Of a stretch of 64,000 bases of DNA, positions 57,841-64,000 are shown piece after piece. The translations under genes and the position numbers were made by a program. Every line of letters starts with the position of its first letter. Position 1 is the stretch's first letter. The stretch lies in assembly GCF_029319185.1 (NCBI RefSeq), contig NZ_CP119754.1, positions 4,526,001 to 4,590,000 on the forward strand, read 5' to 3'. The stretch is from Superficieibacter sp. HKU1. GTDB lineage: Bacteria; Pseudomonadota; Gammaproteobacteria; Enterobacterales; Enterobacteriaceae. The notes under the pieces were generated by a model that saw only the letters and a list, made by a program, of their open reading frames with translations, was not told where the DNA came from and did not search any database.

Positions 57841-60002
57841 TAGACCGTTTCCAGTTTCGCATAGGCTGCAACCAGCCATTTGATCCCCTGCCCCTGGAAC
57901 GCGACCTGCAAACGGCTGTGCTCGCCGCTGCCTTCGAGGTTCACAATCGTCCCTTCGCCGAATTTTGCATGGCGCACGCGCTGGCCCAGCTTGTAGCCGG
58001 TATCGTTTTCGGAAACAGGCGTGCCCATTCGCTGATGGTTGACCGGGCGGCTGATGCTGGCGCGCAGGCGTACTTCTTCCACACACTCTTCAGGCAGCTC
58101 GCCGATGAAGCGCGACGGGCGATGGTATACCTCTTTACCGTACAAACGGCGCGTTTCGGCGTATGTGAGCGTCAGTTTCTGCATAGCACGCGTAACGCCG
58201 ACGTAAGCCAGACGACGTTCCTCTTCCAGACGCCCGCCTTCGTCCAGCGACATCTGGCTGGGGAACATGCCTTCTTCCACGCCGACGATAAATACCTGCG
58301 GGAACTCCAGTCCTTTGGCGGAGTGCAGGGTCATCAGCTGGACGGCATCCTGCCAGGTATCCGCCTGCCCTTCGCCTGCTTCCAGCGCGGCGTGGGAAAG
58401 GAACGCCTGCAGCGGCATCAGATCTTCGTCTTCGTCGTTGTAGCTGAACTGGCGCGTTGCCGTTACCAGTTCCTCTAAGTTTTCGATACGCGTCTGGCCC
58501 TTTTCGCCTTTCTCCTGTTCGTACATTATCCGCAGGCCGGAGTCTTTGATTACCCGGTCAGTCTGGACGTGAAGCGGCATATCGGCGGTTTCCTGCGCCA
58601 GCGCGTCGATCAGTTCCATAAAGCGCTGTAATGCGCTGGCGGCACGCCCTGCCAGCGCCTTTTCCTGAAGCAGTTCGCGACAAGCCTGCCATAGCGTAAG
58701 CTGACGCTCGCGTGACGCCTGGCGCACCACGTCCAGCGTGCGGTCACCAATCCCACGCGTCGGCGTGTTAACCACACGCTCGAATGCCGCATCGTCGTTA
58801 CGGTTAGCAATCAGGCGCAGGTAAGAGAGCGCGTCTTTGATTTCCTGACGCTCGAAGAATCGCATACCGCCGTAAATCCGGTACGGCATGCCAATCTGCA
58901 ATAATGCCTCTTCCAGCACGCGCGACTGGGCGTTGCTGCGATAGAGAATGGCGCAGTGCTCCAGCGCGCCGCCGTTTTCCTGCCAGGTTTTGATGCGATT
59001 CACTACAAAGCGCGCTTCATCCAGCTCGTTAAAGGCGCAGTAAAGTGAAATCGGCTCGCCGTCACTACCGTCGGTCCATAGTTTTTTGCCCAGCCGACCG
59101 TTGTTGTTTTCGATCAGGGCGTTAGCTGCACTGAGAATGTTGCTGGTAGAACGGTAGTTTTGCTCCAGACGAATAGTCTGCGCGCCGGGGAAATCGTTAA
59201 GGAAGCGCTGGATATTTTCTACCTGCGCGCCACGCCAGCCGTAGATCGACTGGTCGTCGTCGCCGACGATCATCACCTTGCCGGTGTCGCCCGCCAGCAG
59301 GCGGATCCACGCGTACTGAATGTTGTTGGTATCCTGGAATTCATCCACCAGGATATTGGTAAAACGCTCGCGGTAGTGCTGAAGAATGTGCGGCTTATTG
59401 AGCCACAGCTCGTGGGCGCGCAGCAGCAGTTCGGCGAAGTCCACCAGCCCGGCGCGATCGCAGGCTTCCTGATAGGCCTGATAGACCTTCTGCCAGGTCT
59501 GTTCGACTGGATTGCCGTAGCTCTGGATATGGTGCGGCCGCAGCCCTTCGTCTTTCTGGCCGTTGATATACCACATGGCCTGGCGCGGCGGCCACTGCTT
59601 CTCATCCAGATTCATCGCTTTGATAAGACGCTTAAGCAGACGCAGCTGGTCTTCGCTGTCGAGGATCTGGAAATCCTGCGGCAATCCGGCATCCAGATGG
59701 TGCGCCCGCAGCAGGCGGTGCGCCAGCCCGTGAAACGTTCCCACCCACATCCCGCCCTGGCTGGTGCCCATCAGTTGACCAATACGGTGGCGCATCTCAG
59801 CCGCCGCTTTATTGGTAAAGGTCACGGCCATAATGGAATAGGGCGAGCAATTTTCGACGCTCAACAGCCAGGCGATGCGGTGCACCAGCACACGCGTCTT
59901 ACCGCTTCCCGCGCCCGCCAGCACCAGCATGTTGCTGCGCGTCGCCGCTACGGCATCGCGCTGTTTGTCATTAAGGCTATCGAGCAGGTAAGAAACGTCC
60001 AT
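57840..60002 (-). CDS. uvrD: DNA helicase II UvrD
   Basis: UvrD unwinds DNA in nucleotide excision and mismatch repair and backtracks RNA polymerase. The 720-residue SF1A helicase has the Walker A AGSGKT (31-36), Walker B DEFQD (about 220-224), VGDDDQSIYGWRGA, and C-terminal motifs including VGVTRAMQKLTLT. The start at 60000-60002 (MDVSYLLDSLND) matches E. coli; a GTG two codons earlier is not preferred. A LexA-like site lies upstream. Confidence 0.98.
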   Translation of the reverse strand: MDVSYLLDSLNDKQRDAVAATRSNMLVLAGAGSGKTRVLVHRIAWLLSVENCSPYSIMAVTFTNKAAAEMRHRIGQLMGTSQGGMWVGTFHGLAHRLLRAHHLDAGLPQDFQILDSEDQLRLLKRLIKAMNLDEKQWPPRQAMWYINGQKDEGLRPHHIQSYGNPVEQTWQKVYQAYQEACDRAGLVDFAELLLRAHELWLNKPHILQHYRERFTNILVDEFQDTNNIQYAWIRLLAGDTGKVMIVGDDDQSIYGWRGAQVENIQRFLNDFPGAQTIRLEQNYRSTSNILSAANALIENNNGRLGKKLWTDGSDGEPISLYCAFNELDEARFVVNRIKTWQENGGALEHCAILYRSNAQSRVLEEALLQIGMPYRIYGGMRFFERQEIKDALSYLRLIANRNDDAAFERVVNTPTRGIGDRTLDVVRQASRERQLTLWQACRELLQEKALAGRAASALQRFMELIDALAQETADMPLHVQTDRVIKDSGLRIMYEQEKGEKGQTRIENLEELVTATRQFSYNDEDEDLMPLQAFLSHAALEAGEGQADTWQDAVQLMTLHSAKGLEFPQVFIVGVEEGMFPSQMSLDEGGRLEEERRLAYVGVTRAMQKLTLTYAETRRLYGKEVYHRPSRFIGELPEECVEEVRLRASISRPVNHQRMGTPVSENDTGYKLGQRVRHAKFGEGTIVNLEGSGEHSRLQVAFQGQGIKWLVAAYAKLETV

Positions 60003-60096
60003 TGGCACCGCCGCGTTGAAAACAGGAAAACAACGAAACGCGCCGGGGCGTTTCGCTTAGTCGACCAGGAAAACCCTGGTGATTTATACAATACTG

Positions 60097-60112
60097 CTGG
60101 TGATTATATCAG
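60097..60112 (-). promoter_or_regulatory. Predicted LexA box and promoter of uvrD
   Basis: CTGATATAATCACCAG on the minus strand has the CTG-N10-CAG frame of a LexA box and contains a TATAAT -10. It compares well with the E. coli uvrD box. It overlaps the 3' end of yigB. A near-repeat, CTGGTGATTTATA, occurs 21 bp downstream toward uvrD (60076-60088). Confidence 0.6.
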
Positions 60113-60820
60113 CGTCGAGAGGGATGCCAACCGGGAAATTTCGATATGCGGTAACAGGCGGCTGTCGGTGGCCTGCATCAGATCGGCGTTTTCCGGCTTG
60201 ATCCAGCAGGCCTGCATGCCGCAACGGATGGCTCCGGCGACATCGGTGGTCAAATCGTCTCCAACGTGCAGAATATTCCCGAGCGGAAGATCCAGCCGCT
60301 CCGCCGCCAGATGGTACATATCGTGGTAAGGCTTAGAGCGTCCGTCCGGCCCGGCGCGCAGTACAAATTTAAAATAATCGTTGAGGCCGAACCGTTCCGG
60401 CTGGGCATTACCGTTGGTGATCGCCACCAGCGGCCATTTTTCAGCCAGCGCGGCCAGCGTGTCGTGCGTGGCCTGCGGCACGTCGATACGGCTGCGCCAG
60501 GTCGCAAAATTGACCATCGCCGCCTCCGCGCCCGCCGCGGCTTCCTCCCGGCTTAACCCGGCGTCCAGCATCGCCTGTTCGACGGCGCGACGCCGCCATT
60601 CGGTAACGTCATGGTAAATTTCCGGTTCCGCCTTACGCAGCGCCTGGCGCAACCGCTGAAAATCACTGTTTTCCAGCGCCACCAGCGACGGATGGTAGTT
60701 GCGTAAAAATTTCAGCGTCTCTTCCTCGGTGCGCAGGATCACCGGGCGGTTGTCGTAAAGCGTGTCGTCGAGATCAAAGGTCAGCGCTGAGATAGAACCC
60801 AGCGGTCGGTAAAAGCGCAT
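60104..60820 (-). CDS. yigB: HAD-family phosphatase YigB (FMN phosphatase)
   Basis: The 238-residue HAD phosphatase has motif I FDLDDTLYDN with nucleophile D16 and D18, the ITNGN motif II, and GDDLTTDVAGA. In E. coli it dephosphorylates FMN in the riboflavin pathway, along with other substrates. It overlaps xerC by 1 bp and its 3' end carries the uvrD promoter. Confidence 0.95.
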   Translation of the reverse strand: MRFYRPLGSISALTFDLDDTLYDNRPVILRTEEETLKFLRNYHPSLVALENSDFQRLRQALRKAEPEIYHDVTEWRRRAVEQAMLDAGLSREEAAAGAEAAMVNFATWRSRIDVPQATHDTLAALAEKWPLVAITNGNAQPERFGLNDYFKFVLRAGPDGRSKPYHDMYHLAAERLDLPLGNILHVGDDLTTDVAGAIRCGMQACWIKPENADLMQATDSRLLPHIEISRLASLSTLI

Positions 60821-61722
60821 TATTTCCCCCGTTTGGCGCGCGGATGCGCCGCGTCATACACTGAGGCAAGATGTTGAAAATCAAGATGGGTATAGATTTG
60901 GGTCGTTGAGAGGTTCGCGTGGCCGAGCAATTCCTGGACGCCGCGCAGATCGCCGCTCGACTCCAGCATATGCGTGGCGAAGGAGTGGCGCAATTTATGC
61001 GGATGAACGTGGCTGTTCAGACCCTGTTTAATCCCCCACTCAGCGAAACGCTTCTGCACATTTCGCGCCGAAATACGCTTGCCGAGCTTCGATAAAAACA
61101 GTGCGTCCTCGTCACTGCCAAACAATCCGCGCAAATCGAGCCAGTGTTCAATCCAGGCCTTTGCGTTGCGCCCGATGGGCAGGCGGCGCTCTTTGCTGCC
61201 TTTACCCATGACCCACACTTCGCCGCTATCAAGATCCAGATGTTTAAGATCCAGACCCACCAGTTCGGAGAGACGCAGCCCTGCGCCGTACATCACTTCC
61301 AGCATCGCCCGATCGCGTACCGCCAGCGGATCGTTCAAATCGATATCCAGCAGGCGATTCACATCGTCGACGTCAATATTTTTCGGCAGATGGCGCGGCG
61401 CTTTTGGCGTGGAGATACCTTTTGCCGGATTCGCTTTCAGCTCTCCCTGGCTAATCTGCCAGTCGAAAAAGCTACGCAGCGCGGAAAGGCGCAGCGCGAG
61501 GCTCGTGGGGCCAAGACCCTTGCGGCGGCTACGGACCGCCAGATTACGCACCATCGCGGCGTCGCACTGCGACCACTGCTTCAGGCCGGCGTCGTTGGCG
61601 AGCGCGATGATAGCGTCAAGCTGACGTTGATAATTAAGCAGCGTGACGGGGCTTAGCTGGCGCTCAACGCTGAGGTAGCGCAGAAAACGCGCCACCGCCT
61701 CGTATAGCGGGGAATCGCTCAT
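60820..61722 (-). CDS. xerC: Site-specific tyrosine recombinase XerC
   Basis: XerC with XerD resolves chromosome dimers at dif. The 300-residue protein has an N-terminal core-binding domain and a catalytic domain with R in GAGLRLSEL, K in GKGSKERRLP, HKLRHSFA, GHANLSTTQ and the nucleophile Y in IYTHLD. E. coli XerC is 298 residues. It overlaps yigA (DUF484) by 4 bp. Confidence 0.98.
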   Translation of the reverse strand: MSDSPLYEAVARFLRYLSVERQLSPVTLLNYQRQLDAIIALANDAGLKQWSQCDAAMVRNLAVRSRRKGLGPTSLALRLSALRSFFDWQISQGELKANPAKGISTPKAPRHLPKNIDVDDVNRLLDIDLNDPLAVRDRAMLEVMYGAGLRLSELVGLDLKHLDLDSGEVWVMGKGSKERRLPIGRNAKAWIEHWLDLRGLFGSDEDALFLSKLGKRISARNVQKRFAEWGIKQGLNSHVHPHKLRHSFATHMLESSGDLRGVQELLGHANLSTTQIYTHLDFQHLASVYDAAHPRAKRGK

Positions 61723-62426
61723 ACGCGTTCGATCCAGCGTTCCAGCAGGCCGGGGAGCATTAGCGCAATTTCCTGAAGCAGTTGCGTGCCCTGCCCCGGT
61801 TCATAATGATGCGGATCGCGGCTGCTAAAAATCATCACGCCCAGATCGCCTTCGCGGCCCAGCAGGGACAGCGCCACTGATCCGATGGCTTTCGCCTCAG
61901 GCAATGCCACCAGCAGCTCGGGTCCGTTCAGCGGTCCGAGGTAGTGATTTCCCTGTCCCAGACGCTGAATGCGCAGCGGCTCAAACGCCTGACGGCTGAG
62001 CGCCAGATGGGTAAAACGCGACGGTGCGCCAATGCGCCAGCGATCCGGGAACAGGCGGATAGTCGCCCCCGCCAGACCCAGCTCGCGCGCCCAGCGGTGG
62101 AGACGATTTAACATCTCTTCCAGACTGTCGGCCGCCGCCAGACGATTTTGTAAATTCAGCAAACGATGGAACAGGCTTTCGTTGGCGCTGGCCTGCTCCA
62201 TCAGCAGCGTCATATCATCTTCCATCTGATTGATATAATTACGCGCGCGCACCATATGCCACTCGACCAGCGATACAGCACCGCGCACCGGGTGCGGCAC
62301 CTGCATCTGCTCTACAAGACGGGCATTGCGAATGAAAAATTCAGGATGTTGCAGCAGATAGTCCGCTACGATGCTGTCATCCAGCACGGCTGGCATATCC
62401 AGTTGCTCTTCCCCAATCTGTTTCAT
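61719..62426 (-). CDS. yigA: DUF484 family protein YigA
   Basis: The 235-residue protein is the DUF484 member always found between dapF and xerC. It has a GAF-like fold: helices in the N-terminal half (HPEFFIRNARLVEQMQVP) and a domain with LLGREGDLGVMIFSSRDPHHYEPGQG. Its function is not established. It overlaps dapF by 4 bp and xerC by 4 bp, so the three genes are translationally coupled. Confidence 0.93.
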   Translation of the reverse strand: MKQIGEEQLDMPAVLDDSIVADYLLQHPEFFIRNARLVEQMQVPHPVRGAVSLVEWHMVRARNYINQMEDDMTLLMEQASANESLFHRLLNLQNRLAAADSLEEMLNRLHRWARELGLAGATIRLFPDRWRIGAPSRFTHLALSRQAFEPLRIQRLGQGNHYLGPLNGPELLVALPEAKAIGSVALSLLGREGDLGVMIFSSRDPHHYEPGQGTQLLQEIALMLPGLLERWIERV

Positions 62427-63247
62427 AAATGGATAAATCCGTCGTAAACATGTGTCGCCGGGCCGGTCATAAACAGCGGATGACCCGAACCTTTCCAGCC
62501 GATATCAAGACGCCCGCCGGGTAATTCAACGCGGACCTCTTCTGCCAGTAACCCCTGTAAAATCCCGACGGCAACCGCGCCACAGGCGCCGCTGCCGCAG
62601 GCTCGCGTCTCGCCCGCACCGCGTTCATAAACGCGCAGGCGAATGTGCTCACGACTCACCACCTGCATAAAACCGACGTTTGCCCGTTCCGGGAAGCGTT
62701 CATGATTTTCCATGATCGGCCCCAGCGTTTCCACCGCAGCGGTGGCGACATCATCGACCTGAATCACACAATGGGGATTACCCATTGAGACCACGCCGCA
62801 GAGTATGGTTTGCTCCGACGCGCGCATAATATAGGTTTTTTCCGCTTTGTTGGCGCGGAACGGCACCTGCGACGGCTCGAAATTCGGCTCACCCATATTC
62901 ACCCGCACCAGCTCATCTTCGGTGACGCTCAGCACCATTCTGCCATTAGCCGTGCTGACGCGAATATCGCGCTTATTCGTCAGTCCCTTCAGGCGTACAA
63001 AACGGGCAAAGCAGCGCGCGCCGTTGCCGCACTGCGCCACTTCGCTACCGTCGGCGTTGAAGATGCGATAGTGGAAATCAAGATCGGGATCGTAAGGCGG
63101 TTCCACTACCAGCAGTTGATCAAAACCGACCCCCAGATGCCTGTCCGCCAGCCGGCGGATCAGCTCTGGTGAGAAAAAGAGATTCTGCGTCACCGCGTCG
63201 ACGACCATAAAATCGTTGCCAAGGCCGTGCATTTTTGAGAACTGCAT
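62423..63247 (-). CDS. dapF: Diaminopimelate epimerase
   Basis: DapF interconverts LL- and meso-diaminopimelate for lysine and peptidoglycan. The 274-residue protein has the catalytic cysteines C73 in AQCGNGARC and C217 in ACGSGACG. I start at 63245-63247 (MQFSKMHGLGNDFM) over an in-frame start four codons upstream; this gives the E. coli length. Confidence 0.98.
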   Translation of the reverse strand: MQFSKMHGLGNDFMVVDAVTQNLFFSPELIRRLADRHLGVGFDQLLVVEPPYDPDLDFHYRIFNADGSEVAQCGNGARCFARFVRLKGLTNKRDIRVSTANGRMVLSVTEDELVRVNMGEPNFEPSQVPFRANKAEKTYIMRASEQTILCGVVSMGNPHCVIQVDDVATAAVETLGPIMENHERFPERANVGFMQVVSREHIRLRVYERGAGETRACGSGACGAVAVGILQGLLAEEVRVELPGGRLDIGWKGSGHPLFMTGPATHVYDGFIHL

Positions 63248-63283
63248 TATCTGCTCCATGTGCGCGGGTACAGAAAGAAACGA

Positions 63284-63487
63284 TCAGTAATCAACCTGTG
63301 AAGGGCCTTCGTCCGTCGCGCGATCGTTACGATCTGGCGTGACGCTTTGCGTTTGTGGTTCGACCTTCTTCGTCGGCGGCGGCGCTTTTTCATCAGCTGG
63401 CGGAAAATAGAGCGGCCCTTTCAGACCACAGCCCGTCAGGCTGAAGAGTGTGATAAGAACGGCCAGCGAACAGAAAACGTTTTTCAT
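63284..63487 (-). CDS. lptM: LPS assembly lipoprotein LptM (YifL)
   Basis: The 67-residue lipoprotein has a signal peptide with lipobox LTGC, placing the lipidated cysteine at position 20 (SLTGCGLKGPLYFPP), then a proline-rich tail. E. coli LptM (YifL) assists maturation of the LptD barrel. It is 36 bp upstream of dapF and is the first gene of lptM-dapF-yigA-xerC-yigB. Confidence 0.93.
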   Translation of the reverse strand: MKNVFCSLAVLITLFSLTGCGLKGPLYFPPADEKAPPPTKKVEPQTQSVTPDRNDRATDEGPSQVDY

Positions 63488-63728
63488 TGAGGATTGCCTG
63501 TAAGTTCATGCTTTCTGTTGTCTATCATCGCAGGAGAAGAGGTAAAAGCAAGCGTTTAGCAGGGATCTTTATAAAATCCGAAAAGCGGCTTTCCGGCGCA
63601 GTTATACGCAGCGCTGGGCGGCTTATGAGGTTTATGGCTGGCTGATGTAAGCCACGCCGTATAGCGCGCCGTTAACCTCAGCGATTTTCCTGTATACTCT
63701 CGCCATCATTTACCAACGGGATGTCACC
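63488..63728. promoter_or_regulatory. lptM-cyaY divergent promoter region
   Basis: A 241-bp interval between divergent genes. On the plus strand a TATACT -10 hexamer (63693-63698) with TTAACC 15 bp upstream is a weak candidate for the cyaY promoter. No other element stands out. Confidence 0.5.
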
Positions 63729-64000
63729 ATGAACGACAGTGAATTTCATCGCCTTGCCGACGCGCTATGGCAAACCATCGAAGAACGTCTGGATGACTGG
63801 GATGGCGACAGCGATATCGACTGTGAAATTAACGGCGGTGTGTTGACCATCAGCTTTGAAAACGGCAGCAAAATCATCATCAATCGTCAGGAGCCTCTGC
63901 ATCAGGTGTGGCTGGCAACGAAGCAGGGCGGCTATCATTTTGACTTAAAAGGCGATGAGTGGATTTGCGATCGCAGCGGCGAAACGTTCTGGGATTTACT
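63729..64000 (+). CDS. cyaY: Frataxin homologue CyaY (partial)
   Basis: CyaY binds iron and IscS and modulates Fe-S cluster assembly. The first 90 codons are present, MNDSEFHRLADALWQTIEERLDDWD through GETFWDLL; E. coli CyaY has 106 residues. The acidic first helix and the conserved NRQEPLHQVWLATKQGGYHF segment are intact. The gene runs off the right edge. Confidence 0.97.
   Translation, partial: MNDSEFHRLADALWQTIEERLDDWDGDSDIDCEINGGVLTISFENGSKIIINRQEPLHQVWLATKQGGYHFDLKGDEWICDRSGETFWDL

Overview
This window is an enterobacterial chromosome segment of the Escherichia/Salmonella/Citrobacter type. Nearly every gene has a recognisable E. coli counterpart of the same or almost the same length. Gene content fits Salmonella or Citrobacter better than E. 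coli: nothing resembling yigE, yigF or yigG flanks corA, and extra genes sit between fadA and fre and between dlhH and metE. I cannot fix the species from sequence alone.\n\nLayout. (1) 1-11,113: the ribosomal/RNA-polymerase block, all on the minus strand: rpoC (partial), rpoB, rplL, rplJ, rplA, rplK, nusG, secE, tufB, then tRNA genes thrT-glyT-tyrU-thrU, with the L10 and L11 leaders, terminators and the tRNA-tufB promoter visible. (2) 11,462-14,425: coaA (+), then birA and murB (-). (3) 14,524-19,875: a complete rRNA operon on the minus strand (16S, tRNA-Glu, 23S, 5S, tandem promoters, boxA, terminator). (4) 19,925-27,469: hemG, trkH, yigZ, pepQ (-) and the divergent fadBA beta-oxidation operon (+) with a FadR operator. 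(5) 27,567-30,146: an accessory patch with a DUF1287 exported protein, a LacI-family regulator and a Mak-like ROK sugar kinase. (6) 30,361-40,481: fre, ubiD, rfaH, tatD, tatCBA, ubiB-ubiJ-ubiE, rmuC. (7) 40,701-46,324: udp and dlhH, divergent around two CRP sites, an orphan radical-SAM sulfatase-maturase homologue, and metE. (8) 46,440-53,885: metR, yigM, yigL, pldB, rhtB, a decayed Rpn-family transposase/nuclease remnant, rhtC, recQ. (9) 54,039-64,000: pldA, yigI, rarD, corA with a long structured leader, and the uvrD-yigB-xerC-yigA-dapF-lptM cluster, ending in a partial cyaY (+).\n\nThe largest anomaly is the rRNA operon. Its 5S side abuts murB-birA-coaA, the partner of rrnB in E. coli and Salmonella. 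Its 16S side abuts hemG-trkH, the partner of rrnA. The spacer tRNA is Glu, whereas rrnA carries Ile and Ala. This is the junction expected from recombination between rRNA operons that moved the whole rrnA-rrnB segment (glnA, polA, murI and neighbours) elsewhere. No CRISPR array, prophage or complete insertion sequence is visible. The rest is mostly ordinary core genome. The points worth a second look are the rrn junction, the fadA-fre patch, the orphan maturase, the corA leader with a candidate short ORF, and a dispersed-looking element in the rplK leader.
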